Counted from the first letter of the stretch, positions 23,821-33,678 are shown. The stretch is DNA of 64,000 nucleotides from Streptomyces sp. NBC_00271 (GCF_036178845.1 NZ_CP108070.1:6014001-6078000), one strand, 5' to 3'. A program made the numbers and translations. Notes: generated by a model not told the origin, from the sequence alone.

Positions 23821-26265
23821 GTGGCCGAGGCGGCAGACTTCCAGGGGATGAGTCCCTCACCTGCCCGCCGGTGGCTGCGGCGCACCGGCACACTGCTGGC
23901 CGGTGCGCCCCTGCTGGCCGGCGTGCTCCAGCTGCCCTCTTCCCCGGCCGCACACGCCGCTCAGACGGCCGCTGTGGCCGACGCCACCGGGTCCGGCACG
24001 GTGGACATCTCCCTGGACTCGCTGACCCCCAGCGCGCCCACGGAGGGCGACACGATCACCGTCTCCGGTTCGGTCACCAACAAGGGCAAGCAGACGGTCA
24101 CGGGCGCGCACGTGGGCCTGCGGGTGGGCCCGACCCTCCAGGGCCGGGTCGCCATCGACGACGCGGCGAAGCGCACCGGGTTCCAGCTGGGTCCTGACCC
24201 CCTGGAGGTCGGCGGCAAGTACGTCGAGAAGTTCTCCAAGCTCGCCGCGGGCGTCTCGCAGCACTTCAGCATCTCGGTGCCCGTCAAAGACCTGAACCTC
24301 GACTCCGACGGGGTGTACCAGCTCGGGGTCTCCCTCACCGGCCAGACCGCCGCGCAGCCGTGGGACCAGGTGCTCGGCATCAAGCGGACGTTCCTGCCCT
24401 GGCAGCCCGCCGGCGCCGACACGAAGACGAAGACGACGTATCTCTGGCCGCTGATCTCGACGGTCCACCTGCGGGCGGAGACCGGCTCGGACGCGCAGCA
24501 GACGCCTGTCTTCCAGAACGACGACCTGGCCAAGGAGATCTCCCCCGGCGGCCGCCTGGACCAGCTCCTGTCCCTGGGCAGCGACCTCGACGTCACCTGG
24601 GTCCTCGACCCGGACCTGCTGGCCTCCGTCGACGCCATGACGCGCAACTACCAGATCAAGAACGGCGACACCACGACGGCGGGCAAGAACCAGGCCGTCG
24701 CCAAGGCGTGGCTCGACAAGCTCGAGAAGACCGTCGCGGACAAGGAAAAGGAAGTCGTCGCTCTCCCCTTCGCCGACCCCGACCTCGCGTCGCTGGCGCA
24801 CAACGGCAAGGACGTCACGGGCTCCCTCAGCCACCTCAAGGACGCCACGACCGTGGCCTCCAGCACGGTGCAGACGATCCTCCATGTGAAGCCGAACACG
24901 GACTTCGCCTGGCCCGCCGAGGGCGCGGTCGATCCGTCGATCGTCAAGGTCGCCACCTCCGCCGGCGCCGACAAGGTGATCGCCCGCAGCGACAGCCTGC
25001 GCGAGACCGGCGGGCTCACCTACACGCCCACCGCCGCCCGCCCCATCGGGGGCGGCACGACGGCGGTGGTCGCGGACTCCAGGCTGTCGACCGCGTTCGA
25101 GGGCGACATGGCGAAGGCCGACAACTCGACGCTCGCCGTGCAGGAATTCCTGGCCCAGAGCCTGATGGTCGATCTGCAGGAGCCGAGCAAGCAGCGGAGC
25201 ATCGTCGTCGCCCCGCAGCGCATGCCCTCCGTGAGCCAGGCCCAGACCATGGCGACGGCGGTGAGGGCCCTCCAGGACGGGAACTGGTCCGACTCCCAGA
25301 ACCTCCCCGCGGCCGCCAAAGCCAAGCCGGACCCGAGCGCCACGACGAAGGTGCCCTCGGCGTCCTCGTACCCCTCCTCGCTGCGCAAGCAGGAGCTGCC
25401 GCGGTCGGCCTTCGAGCAGATCCAGCGCACACAGAGCGCGCTCGAAAACTTCAAGGTCATCCTCACCGACAAGTCCCGCGTGGTCACTCCCTTCGGTCGG
25501 GCCATAGACCGAGGGATGTCCACGTCCTGGCGCGGCCGTGCCGACCAGGCGGGGACCTTCCGCAGCGGCGTCAAGTCGTACCTCGACGACCTCACCGGTC
25601 TCGTCAGGCTGATCGACAAGTCCGACGCGAAGCTCTCGGGCCGCAGTGCCACGATCCCCGTGACGGTGCAGAACAACCTCGTGCAGGGCGTCCACCACCT
25701 GGTGCTGCGTCTCACCTCACTGCAGCCGACCCGACTCAAGATCGGCAACGACGCCTTCGACGAGCGGCCGATCCAGGTCGCGGGCGAGCACAGCCAGTCG
25801 GTGAAGTTCACCACCTCCGCGAAGGCCAACGGTCCGGTGACGGTCGTCGCGCAGTTGTTCACGGACGACGGCCAGGCGTACGGTCCCCCCGTCAAGTTCG
25901 AAGTGAAGGTCACCGAGATCACTCCCACGGTGATGCTGGTGATCGGCGGTGGCGTCCTGCTGCTCGTGCTCGCCGGATTCCGGATGTACACCCAGCGCAA
26001 GCGCGCGGCGGCCCGCCAGGCCGAGGAGGAGCAGGAGAACACCCCCGACACCGAGGGCGGGGCCGAGGCTCTGAACGGCGTGAACACGGACGCCGAGGGC
26101 ACCGTAGACACTACTGAGGACACTGAGCGCTCCAAGGACGGTCCCGACGGGGAGTCCACGACGGAGTCCGGGGCAGACGACCCGGAGCACCCGAGTGACC
26201 CGACACCGGACACCGCACCGGAAAGCACCGACCCGTCCGGCACGGGTGAGAGAGTGGACCGTTGA
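23821..26265 (+). CDS. DUF6049-family secreted, membrane-anchored protein
   Basis: This 814-residue protein has a Sec-type signal peptide (RRWLRRTGTLLAGAPLLAGVLQL ending near AHAAQ), Ig-like strands (SLTPSAPTEGDTITVSGSVTN), a large central domain with YLWPLISTVHLR and VTWVLDPDLLASVDAM, and a late C-terminal membrane helix (about 701-720, TPTVMLVIGGGVLLLVLAGF) followed by an acidic cytoplasmic tail. This is the actinobacterial DUF6049 family; function is unknown. Its fixed place before murJ suggests a role in wall assembly (inference). The GTG start follows GAGGGACGG. It ends 46 bp before murJ and is probably cotranscribed. Confidence 0.85.
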   Translation: MAEAADFQGMSPSPARRWLRRTGTLLAGAPLLAGVLQLPSSPAAHAAQTAAVADATGSGTVDISLDSLTPSAPTEGDTITVSGSVTNKGKQTVTGAHVGLRVGPTLQGRVAIDDAAKRTGFQLGPDPLEVGGKYVEKFSKLAAGVSQHFSISVPVKDLNLDSDGVYQLGVSLTGQTAAQPWDQVLGIKRTFLPWQPAGADTKTKTTYLWPLISTVHLRAETGSDAQQTPVFQNDDLAKEISPGGRLDQLLSLGSDLDVTWVLDPDLLASVDAMTRNYQIKNGDTTTAGKNQAVAKAWLDKLEKTVADKEKEVVALPFADPDLASLAHNGKDVTGSLSHLKDATTVASSTVQTILHVKPNTDFAWPAEGAVDPSIVKVATSAGADKVIARSDSLRETGGLTYTPTAARPIGGGTTAVVADSRLSTAFEGDMAKADNSTLAVQEFLAQSLMVDLQEPSKQRSIVVAPQRMPSVSQAQTMATAVRALQDGNWSDSQNLPAAAKAKPDPSATTKVPSASSYPSSLRKQELPRSAFEQIQRTQSALENFKVILTDKSRVVTPFGRAIDRGMSTSWRGRADQAGTFRSGVKSYLDDLTGLVRLIDKSDAKLSGRSATIPVTVQNNLVQGVHHLVLRLTSLQPTRLKIGNDAFDERPIQVAGEHSQSVKFTTSAKANGPVTVVAQLFTDDGQAYGPPVKFEVKVTEITPTVMLVIGGGVLLLVLAGFRMYTQRKRAAARQAEEEQENTPDTEGGAEALNGVNTDAEGTVDTTEDTERSKDGPDGESTTESGADDPEHPSDPTPDTAPESTDPSGTGERVDR

Positions 26266-26311
26266 GCGATGTCGTGGCCGGTGGGCCCGGGGACGATGAG
26301 GTGGGGTAACC

Positions 26312-28603
26312 ATGAACGCGCCGTACGACGGTGACCGCGGCCAGGGCGCGGGCAACTCGGGCTACCCCGAGGGCTACCCGGACCAGGCCGCGGGCGGCTC
26401 GGGCTACCCGGACCAGGGCATGGCCAACGCCGGCTACCCCGAGGGGTACCCGGAGGGGCCACCGGCCGACCCCGCGCAGCAGCCGCAGGGGCAGTACCAG
26501 GACATGTACTTTCAGGACGCCTATACCCAGGACCCGTACCGGGCGCAGGACCTCGCCGCCCAGGATCCGGTGACCGAGGCGCTCTACGACCGTGCGGCGC
26601 ACCCCCCGCCGCCCCCGGGCTCCTACTACCCACAGCAGCCGCTCTACGCCCAGCCGCCCGCCTCGCAGTACAGCCCCGACCCCCGTGTGTGGGCCCAGAC
26701 GCCCCCGCCGGAGCCCGCGGGGCCGACGCGGCACCTGCCCTACGGCGAGGACGCCCGCACGACCCAGTTCGTCGGCGTGGACGACCTCGTGACCCAGGCC
26801 GGCGAGCAGCAGCACGAGCCGGACGCCTTCGCCCACCTCTTCCGCGACCAGGGCCAGGCAGGCACGCGTACATCCGTCGCCCCGCCAGGCGTACCGTCTC
26901 CGGCCCACGAGCCGGCTCCGGCCGCCCCGCAGACCCCCGCGCCCGAACCGGCGCCCGCCGCGAAGAAGCCCGGCGGGCGCGCGTCGGGCCTGCTGAAGTC
27001 GAGCGCGGTGATGGCGGCGGGCACGCTGGTGTCCCGGCTCACCGGCTTCATCCGCTCCGCGCTGATCGTCTCGGCCCTGGGGATCGGCTTCCTGGGCGAC
27101 TCCTTCCAGGTCGCCTACCAGCTGCCGACGATGATCTACATCCTCACCGTGGGCGGCGGCCTCAACTCGGTCTTCGTGCCACAGCTGGTACGCGCCATGA
27201 AGGACGACGAGGACGGCGGCGAGGCCTTCGCCAACCGGCTGCTGACTCTCGTCATGGTGGCGCTCGGCGTACTCACCGCACTCGCGGTCTTCGCCGCCCC
27301 GCTGCTCGTCCGGATGCTGTCGACGTCGGTCGCGGACAACCCCGCGGCCAATGAGGTCGCCGTCACCTTCACCCGCTACTTCCTGCCCACGATCTTCTTC
27401 ATGGGCATCCACGTGGTGATGGGCCAGATCCTCAACGCCCGCGGGAAATTCGGCGCGATGATGTGGACCCCGGTCCTGAACAACATCGTCATCATCGTGA
27501 CGCTCGGCATGTTCATCTGGGTGTACGGCACCGCGGCGAACTCCGGCATGGAGGTCACGAACATCCCGCCGGACGGGCAGCGGCTCCTCGGCGTCGGCGT
27601 CCTCCTCGGCCTCGTCGTGCAGGCCCTCGCGATGATTCCGTATCTGCGCGAGACCGGATTCCGGATGCGGCTGCGCTTCGACTGGAAGGGCCACGGCCTC
27701 GGCAAGGCCGCGATGCTCGCCAAGTGGACCGTGCTCTTCGTCCTCGCGAACCAGGCCGGCGCCCTCGTCGTCACCCAGCTGGCCACCGCCGCCACCAATG
27801 ACAGCAAGGTCAAGGGTGTCGGCTTCTCCGCCTACGCCAACGCCCAGCTCGTGTGGGGCCTGCCGCAGGCCATCATCACGGTCTCGTTGATGGCGGCGCT
27901 GCTGCCGCGCATCGCCCGTTCGGCCCATGAGGGAGACGGCGGAGCCGTCCGTGACGACATCTCTCAGGGACTGCGCACGACTGCCGTGGCCATCGTGCCG
28001 ATCGCCTTCGGCTTCGTCGCCCTCGGCATCCCGATGTGCACCCTGATCTTCGGTTCCTCGGGCACCAGCGAAGCCACCAACATGGGCTTCATGCTCATGG
28101 CTTTCGGCCTCGGCCTGATCCCGTACTCCGTGCAGTACGTCGTCCTGCGTGCCTTCTACGCGTACGAGGACACGCGCACCCCCTTCTACAACACGGTCAT
28201 CGTCGCCGCCGTCAACGCCGTGGCCTCCGCCGCGTGCTACTTCGTGCTTCCGGCCCGCTGGGCGGTGGTCGGCATGGCCGCCTCCTACGGTGTCGCCTAC
28301 GCGATCGGCGTCGGTGTGGCCTGGAGCAGGCTGCGCAAGCGGCTCGGCGGTGACCTGGACGGCACCCGCGTCCTGCGGACGTACGCCCGTCTCGGCATCG
28401 CCTCGGTGCCCGCAGCCCTGCTGAGCGGCGCGGCCTGCTACGGCATCGGCCACACCCTCGGACAGGGCGTCGGGGGCTCCCTGGCGGCCCTCCTCGCGGG
28501 CGGCATCGCCCTGCTCGGTGTCTTCTACGTCGCCGCGCGAAAGATGCGCATCGAAGAACTCAACTCAATGGTCGGAATGGTCCGCGGGCGCCTGGGGCGC
28601 TAA
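26312..28603 (+). CDS. murJ: Lipid II flippase MurJ (MviN)
   Basis: MurJ moves lipid II across the membrane for peptidoglycan synthesis. The 763-residue protein has a disordered cytoplasmic N-terminus of about 225 residues rich in Tyr/Pro/Gln/Gly (repeated GYPEGYP and GYPDQ), then 14 membrane helices starting SSAVMAAGTLVSRLTGFIRS, the MurJ signature, and including YQLPTMIYILTVGGGLNSVF. Unlike the mycobacterial homologue, which carries pseudokinase and extracellular domains in the same chain, it ends after the last helix; those domains lie in the next gene. The ATG is at 26312. Confidence 0.95.
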   Translation: MNAPYDGDRGQGAGNSGYPEGYPDQAAGGSGYPDQGMANAGYPEGYPEGPPADPAQQPQGQYQDMYFQDAYTQDPYRAQDLAAQDPVTEALYDRAAHPPPPPGSYYPQQPLYAQPPASQYSPDPRVWAQTPPPEPAGPTRHLPYGEDARTTQFVGVDDLVTQAGEQQHEPDAFAHLFRDQGQAGTRTSVAPPGVPSPAHEPAPAAPQTPAPEPAPAAKKPGGRASGLLKSSAVMAAGTLVSRLTGFIRSALIVSALGIGFLGDSFQVAYQLPTMIYILTVGGGLNSVFVPQLVRAMKDDEDGGEAFANRLLTLVMVALGVLTALAVFAAPLLVRMLSTSVADNPAANEVAVTFTRYFLPTIFFMGIHVVMGQILNARGKFGAMMWTPVLNNIVIIVTLGMFIWVYGTAANSGMEVTNIPPDGQRLLGVGVLLGLVVQALAMIPYLRETGFRMRLRFDWKGHGLGKAAMLAKWTVLFVLANQAGALVVTQLATAATNDSKVKGVGFSAYANAQLVWGLPQAIITVSLMAALLPRIARSAHEGDGGAVRDDISQGLRTTAVAIVPIAFGFVALGIPMCTLIFGSSGTSEATNMGFMLMAFGLGLIPYSVQYVVLRAFYAYEDTRTPFYNTVIVAAVNAVASAACYFVLPARWAVVGMAASYGVAYAIGVGVAWSRLRKRLGGDLDGTRVLRTYARLGIASVPAALLSGAACYGIGHTLGQGVGGSLAALLAGGIALLGVFYVAARKMRIEELNSMVGMVRGRLGR

Positions 28604-28721
28604 GGCGGGGGTACGCGCACAACCATCGTCCGTCGCCGTGTGTCGTGCATAGCGCCGGACTGTGGGCACAATTGGTTTCTGCGTCGGACAGCGCGCAACG
28701 AATGGGGAGGCGGGAACGACG

Positions 28722-30437
28722 GTGGCGGAACGGAGCACGGCTGCCGTCGACGTGGCAGACAACAGCGGCGACGAGCCGCTGACCGCCAAGGCGGACCAGT
28801 CCACGTCCGACGGGGTGGCCCAGAACCGGGAGCGGGAGACGGACAGCGAAGAGGCACAGGGGAGCGGCGGGACCGAGAGTCCCGGAAAGGCCTCACCGCC
28901 CGAACTGCACAGCGGACACAAACTCGCCAGGCGCTACCGCCTCGAGGAGTGCGTCACCCGTCTGGACGGCTTCAGCAGTTGGCGTGCGGTGGACGAGAAA
29001 CTCCGCCGCGCCGTCGGTGTGCATCTCCTGCCCGCCGACCATCCACGGGCCCGCTCCGTACTGGCGGCGGCCCGTTCCTCGGCCCTGCTGGGCGATCCCA
29101 GGTTCGTCCAGGTCCTGGACGCGGTCGAGGAGAACGACCTCGTCTATGTGGTGCACGAGTGGCTGCCGGACGCCACGGAGCTGACCTCGCTGCTGGCCTC
29201 CGGCCCGCTGGAGGTGCACGAGGCCTACCAGATGGTCAGCCAGGTCTCCCAGGCCATGGCCGCCGCGCACCGTGAGGGCCTCGCGCATCTGCGGCTGACG
29301 CCCAGCGCCGTGCTGCGCACCTCGACCGGCCAGTGGCGCATCCGTGGGCTGGCCGTGAACGCCGCGCTGCGCGGCATCAGCTCGGACACCCCGCAGCGCA
29401 CCGACACGGAGGCGATCGGGGCGCTCCTGTACGCCGCGCTCACCCAGCGCTGGCCCTACGACAACGACGCCTACGGTCTGTCCGGGCTACCCAAGGGGGT
29501 CGGCCTGATCGCCCCCGACCAGGTACGTGCCGGTGTTCACCGCGGTCTGTCGGAGCTCGCCATGCGTGCGCTCGCCAACGACGGCGCGACCGCCTCCCGC
29601 CACGAGACTCCGTGCACCACGCCGGAGGAACTGGTGAAGGCGATCGCCGAGATGCCCCGCATCCGCCCGCCGGAGCCCACGTTCACGGCCCCGCCGGAGT
29701 ACCAGCGCACCTCGTACCAGCAGGGCTACGGCCGCCCCGCGCCCCACATGGGCGCCACGCAGCCCGTACCGGCCCCGCCGCCCCCGCTGCAGAGCCGCAC
29801 CGGCAAGGCCCTCAAGTGGGCCGTGTCGGCCCTCCTGATCGCCGCCCTGGGCCTCGGCAGCTGGCAGCTCGCGGATGCCCTGATGGACCACGCAAAGTCC
29901 AACGACACACAGAAGCCCAAGACGACGGACGGCAACGGCAAGGGCACCGACAAGACCAAGCCGGTCAAGCCGATCGCCATCAAGGGTGCGCAGGAGTACG
30001 TCGCGAAGGGTGACGCCCAGGCGTCCGGGGACGTGGGCAAGACGTACGACGGCGACAGCTCGACGTACTGGCGGAGCAAGAGCTTCGTGGACGGTCCGGA
30101 GATGAAGCCGGCCTTCAAGCCCGGCGTCGGCATCGTCTACGACCTCGGTTCCCAGCAGACCGTCACGGCTGCTTCGATAGGGCTCCGGTACCCCGGTGAT
30201 CACACGACGATCACCCTCTATGGGACGGACTCGATGAGTTCCTCGACGCCGGTGGATTCGATGACGAAGATCGGGACCATCACGACGAGCGGCACCAGCG
30301 CGAAGATCACGGTCAGCCAGAAGGCGAAGACTCAGTACGTGCTGCTCTGGATCACGGCGATGCCCTACGCGTCCGGTGATCAGTACAGCGGCGCCGGCTA
30401 CAAGCAAGCCATCACGGACGTGAAGTTCACCGGCTGA
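28722..30437 (+). CDS. Membrane-anchored pseudokinase, MurJ partner
   Basis: The 571-residue product has an acidic N-terminus (1-60), a protein-kinase-like domain (about 70-330), a membrane helix (about 366-388) and an extracellular domain (about 415-571) with a discoidin/galactose-binding pattern (TYDGDSSTYWRSKSF, GIVYDLGSQQTVTAASIGLR). Catalysis looks impossible: the HRD site reads HLRLTPSAV, the DFG site reads IRGLAV, and the ATP-binding Lys strand is VGVHLLPAD. It matches the C-terminal half of mycobacterial MviN (Rv3910), supporting a role in MurJ control. GTG at 28722 follows GGGGAGG; the frame is open 20 codons further upstream. Confidence 0.88.
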   Translation: MAERSTAAVDVADNSGDEPLTAKADQSTSDGVAQNRERETDSEEAQGSGGTESPGKASPPELHSGHKLARRYRLEECVTRLDGFSSWRAVDEKLRRAVGVHLLPADHPRARSVLAAARSSALLGDPRFVQVLDAVEENDLVYVVHEWLPDATELTSLLASGPLEVHEAYQMVSQVSQAMAAAHREGLAHLRLTPSAVLRTSTGQWRIRGLAVNAALRGISSDTPQRTDTEAIGALLYAALTQRWPYDNDAYGLSGLPKGVGLIAPDQVRAGVHRGLSELAMRALANDGATASRHETPCTTPEELVKAIAEMPRIRPPEPTFTAPPEYQRTSYQQGYGRPAPHMGATQPVPAPPPPLQSRTGKALKWAVSALLIAALGLGSWQLADALMDHAKSNDTQKPKTTDGNGKGTDKTKPVKPIAIKGAQEYVAKGDAQASGDVGKTYDGDSSTYWRSKSFVDGPEMKPAFKPGVGIVYDLGSQQTVTAASIGLRYPGDHTTITLYGTDSMSSSTPVDSMTKIGTITTSGTSAKITVSQKAKTQYVLLWITAMPYASGDQYSGAGYKQAITDVKFTG

Positions 30438-30465
30438 CGCTCGTCGACGAAAGGGAGGGGGTCCG

Positions 30466-31197
30466 ATGGCCGATGAAACCGGATACGGCAACGCAAGCGA
30501 TCAGGACCTCCTCGCCCGTCACGTAGAGGGCGACCACGAGGCCTTCGGCGAGATCGTGCGGCGCCATCGCGACCGCCTCTGGGCAGTCGCCCTGAGGACG
30601 CTGGGAGACCGCGAGGAGGCCGCTGACGCCGTCCAGGACGCGCTGGTCTCCGCCTACCGGGCCGCTCACACCTTCCGCGGCCAGTCGGCCGTCACGACCT
30701 GGCTGCACCGCATCACGGTGAACGCCTGCCTGGACCGCGCGCGCAAAGCCGCATCCAGGAAGACGTCCCCTGTCGATGACACCGAACGCCTGGAACAGCT
30801 CCTCGAACCGCACGAGTCCGCCTCCGCCCCGGCCGAGCGCAACGATCTGCACCGCGAGCTGCTGGCGGCACTGCGTACGCTCCCGGCCGACCAGCGCGCC
30901 GCTCTCGTCCTTGTGGACATGCAGGGCTACCCCGTGGCAGAGGCGGCCCGCGTCCTCGATGTGCCCGTCGGAACGGTGAAGAGCCGTTGCGCACGGGGCA
31001 GAGCCAGACTGCTGCCACTGCTCACCCATCTCCGTACGGAGAACGGAAGCGGCGGGGGCGGCAACAAGTCGGGCGGCGGAAGGAACCGGACGCAGGGGAC
31101 ATCCGTCCCACCGGCAGCGGGACCGCACGATGCAGGTCCACGCGAGGCAGGACCAAGCGATTCAGCTGCTGTGAAGGGCGGAGGTGGGCGAGCGTGA
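30466..31197 (+). CDS. sigM: ECF RNA polymerase sigma factor SigM
   Basis: The 243-residue product has sigma region 2 (DLLARHVEGDHEAFGEIVRR, then DAVQDALVSAYRAAHTFRG with WLHRITVNACLDRARK) and region 4 (LPADQRAALVLVDMQGYPVAEAARVLDVPVGTVKSRCARGRARL), followed by a low-complexity tail from about 190. Location beside a ZAS anti-sigma gene, trxB and trxA next to oriC matches the mycobacterial sigM locus, hence the name. It probably responds to redox or envelope stress (inference). The ATG follows GGGAGGGGG. Its TGA overlaps the GTG of the anti-sigma gene, implying translational coupling. Confidence 0.9.
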   Translation: MADETGYGNASDQDLLARHVEGDHEAFGEIVRRHRDRLWAVALRTLGDREEAADAVQDALVSAYRAAHTFRGQSAVTTWLHRITVNACLDRARKAASRKTSPVDDTERLEQLLEPHESASAPAERNDLHRELLAALRTLPADQRAALVLVDMQGYPVAEAARVLDVPVGTVKSRCARGRARLLPLLTHLRTENGSGGGGNKSGGGRNRTQGTSVPPAAGPHDAGPREAGPSDSAAVKGGGGRA

Positions 31198-32138
31198 CAT
31201 CCACGACGGATACGGCCGGGCACCCGGATGTCGCGGAGATCTCCGACCTCTCCGAGGGGCTGCTCCCGCCTTCCCGCACCGCGGACGTACGGCGACACCT
31301 CGACGAGTGCGTGCTCTGCGCCGACGTGTACGACTCCCTGGAGGAGATCCGGGGGCTGCTCGGCACTCTGCCGGGCCCCACGCGCATGCCCGATGATGTG
31401 GCCGGCCGTATCGATGCCGCCCTTGCCGCGGAGGCCCTGCTGAGTGCCACGGCGCCCGACCGCGCAACGGCCGAGGGCGACAGCACGAGCGTTTCACGTG
31501 AAACATCGCTCGCCGGGGTTTCCCACACGTCCGGCGAACCGAGCCCCGCTTCCCTCACCGACCGTCCCTCGGGACGTCCCCACGCTGCCACCGGCCCCGG
31601 TCGCTCACGTCGGGGCCGCCGTGGGCGCCGCAGGGTGGTCGTTCTCGGCACGGTGTTCACGGCCGCTGCTCTCGGGCTGGGCACGATCCTCGTACAGTCG
31701 CTGGGCGACGGCTCCGGCAAGAGCCCGCAGACCGTGACACAGCAGGGAGCGAAGGACACTTTTTCCGAGGGGAAGCTGAAGACTCAGGTCGCGGATCTCC
31801 TCGCGAGGAACAAGAGCGCGCGCACCCCCTCCGCCAGCCCGAAGCGTCCTTGGGGAGTTCAGTCCAACGAGGCGGGCAACGGGTCCGCCGGGGTCGACAC
31901 CTTGATCACGCCCACGGTGCAGGTCCCCGACTGTATTCAGAAGGGGACCGGAAGCACCGCGACGATCCTCGCGGCGCAGCAGGGCACGTACAAGGGGACG
32001 ACGGTGTATCTCGTCGTAGTGCCCGATGCCTCCGACAGCACGAAGGTCACGGCGTACATCGTCGAAGCCGCGTGCGTAAAGCAGGCTTCGGCGTCCCCTG
32101 GCAAGCTCCTGCTGACGCACTCGTACGCCCGCTCCTGA
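31194..32138 (+). CDS. Zinc-type (ZAS) anti-sigma factor, probable SigM antagonist
   Basis: The 314-residue product begins with a short anti-sigma domain containing RRHLDECVLCADVYDSL, an H-x-x-x-C-x-x-C motif that marks zinc-binding, often redox-sensitive anti-sigma factors. A linker, a single membrane helix (about 145-165, VVVLGTVFTAAALGLGTILV) and an external domain of about 150 residues with two Cys (VPDCIQ and EAACVK) follow. It overlaps sigM by GTGA. A parS site at 31490-31505 lies inside its reading frame and is translated as SVSRETS in the linker. It should hold SigM at the membrane until oxidation or an external signal. Confidence 0.87.
   Translation: MTSTTDTAGHPDVAEISDLSEGLLPPSRTADVRRHLDECVLCADVYDSLEEIRGLLGTLPGPTRMPDDVAGRIDAALAAEALLSATAPDRATAEGDSTSVSRETSLAGVSHTSGEPSPASLTDRPSGRPHAATGPGRSRRGRRGRRRVVVLGTVFTAAALGLGTILVQSLGDGSGKSPQTVTQQGAKDTFSEGKLKTQVADLLARNKSARTPSASPKRPWGVQSNEAGNGSAGVDTLITPTVQVPDCIQKGTGSTATILAAQQGTYKGTTVYLVVVPDASDSTKVTAYIVEAACVKQASASPGKLLLTHSYARS
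31490..31505. other. parS site inside the anti-sigma coding sequence
   Basis: CGTTTCACGTGAAACA is a perfect-core parS, flanked by CGAG/GCTCG repeats that extend the inverted symmetry imperfectly. Confidence 0.85.
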
Positions 32139-32322
32139 GCGCCTCCGCGTCGACCGGCCGCCTCCCCAATAACCCCATGGGATCTCTGTGCAGTGTCTCG
32201 TCTCCGTGTGCCCGGACACAGAGGGAATGCACGCCCCTTAGGATCCGTTGGGTGGGGTGAGAGTTCTGAGAGAGGCTCCCACCAGTAGTACGCAGCAGTC
32301 TCCAGAGACGAGGAATCAAGCC

Positions 32323-33285
32323 GTGAGCGACGTCCGTAACGTGATCATCATCGGATCCGGGCCTGCCGGCTACACGGCAGCGCTCTACACCGCGCGCGCG
32401 TCGCTGAAGCCGCTGGTCTTCGAAGGCGCCGTCACCGCCGGTGGTGCGCTGATGAACACCACCGAGGTGGAGAACTTCCCCGGTTTCCAGGACGGCATCA
32501 TGGGCCCCGAGCTCATGGACAACATGCGCGCCCAGGCCGAGCGCTTCGGTGCCGAGCTGATCCCGGACGACGTCGTCGCCGTCGACCTGACGGGCGAGAT
32601 CAAGACCGTCACGGACACCGCGGGCACCGTGCACCGCGCCAAGGCCGTCATCGTCACGACGGGCTCGCAGCACCGCAAGCTCGGTCTGCCCAACGAGGAC
32701 GCGCTCTCCGGACGCGGCGTCTCGTGGTGCGCGACCTGTGACGGCTTCTTCTTCAAGGACCAGGACATCGCCGTGATCGGCGGTGGCGACACCGCGATGG
32801 AGGAGGCCACCTTCCTCTCCCGCTTCGCCAAGTCCGTGACGATCGTGCACCGCCGTGACACCCTGCGCGCCTCCAAGGCGATGCAGGAGCGTGCCTTCGC
32901 CGACCCGAAGATCAACTTCGTCTGGGACAGCGAGATCGCCACGATCGAGGGCGACCCCAAGCTTGCCGGCCTGAAGCTGCGCAACCTCAAGACCGGTGAG
33001 ATCTCCGACCTGGCGGTGACCGGCCTGTTCATCGCGATCGGCCACGACCCGCGCACCGAGCTCTTCAAGGGCCAGCTCGACCTGGACGAGGAGGGCTACC
33101 TCGAGGTCGAGGCGCCTTCGACCCGGACGAACCTGACCGGTGTCTTCGGCGCCGGTGACGTCGTCGACCACACGTACCGCCAGGCGATCACCGCGGCCGG
33201 CACCGGCTGCTCCGCCGCCCTCGACGCCGAGCGCTACCTCGCTGCCCTCGCGGACAGCGAGAGCGCCGCGGCTGCCACCGTCTGA
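32323..33285 (+). CDS. trxB: Thioredoxin-disulfide reductase
   Basis: This 320-residue FAD enzyme reduces thioredoxin with NADPH. It has the FAD motif [21 protein letters not shown] at the N-terminus, the redox pair CATC at residues 136-139 ([10 protein letters not shown]), the NADPH motif [17 protein letters not shown] and the C-terminal [24 protein letters not shown] segment. GTG at 32323 follows ACGAGGAA; the frame is open 25 codons further upstream. It lies 184 bp after the anti-sigma gene and 42 bp before trxA, so trxB-trxA is one operon, possibly SigM-controlled (inference). Confidence 0.97.
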   Translation: MSDVRNVIIIGSGPAGYTAALYTARASLKPLVFEGAVTAGGALMNTTEVENFPGFQDGIMGPELMDNMRAQAERFGAELIPDDVVAVDLTGEIKTVTDTAGTVHRAKAVIVTTGSQHRKLGLPNEDALSGRGVSWCATCDGFFFKDQDIAVIGGGDTAMEEATFLSRFAKSVTIVHRRDTLRASKAMQERAFADPKINFVWDSEIATIEGDPKLAGLKLRNLKTGEISDLAVTGLFIAIGHDPRTELFKGQLDLDEEGYLEVEAPSTRTNLTGVFGAGDVVDHTYRQAITAAGTGCSAALDAERYLAALADSESAAAATV

Positions 33286-33327
33286 CCCCCGTCCGCCCCA
33301 CCGCACCAACCAGTTAAGGAGCCCGCC

Positions 33328-33678
33328 GTGGCCGGCACCCTGAAGAATGTGACCGACGATTCCTTCGAGCAGGACGTCCTCAAGAGCGACAAGCCCGTCC
33401 TGGTGGACTTCTGGGCCGCCTGGTGCGGTCCGTGCCGCCAGATCGCGCCGTCCCTCGAGGCGATCGCCGCGGAGTACGGCGACCAGATCGAGGTTGTCAA
33501 GCTCAACATCGATGAGAACCCGGGTACGGCCGCCAAGTACGGCGTCATGTCCATCCCGACCCTGAACGTCTACCAGGGTGGCGAGGTCGCCAAGACCATC
33601 GTGGGTGCGAAGCCGAAGGCCGCGATCGTCCGCGACCTGGAGGACTTCATCACCGAGGGCGCCGAGAAGACCGTCTGA
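33328..33678 (+). CDS. trxA: Thioredoxin
   Basis: The 116-residue product has the WCGPC active site at 32-36 (VLVDFWAAWCGPCRQIAP), the cis-Pro turn SIPTLNVYQGGE near 78 and the normal thioredoxin length. It is the electron carrier reduced by the TrxB encoded just upstream. GTG follows AAGGAG. A parS site and a terminator follow its stop. Confidence 0.97.
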   Translation: MAGTLKNVTDDSFEQDVLKSDKPVLVDFWAAWCGPCRQIAPSLEAIAAEYGDQIEVVKLNIDENPGTAAKYGVMSIPTLNVYQGGEVAKTIVGAKPKAAIVRDLEDFITEGAEKTV

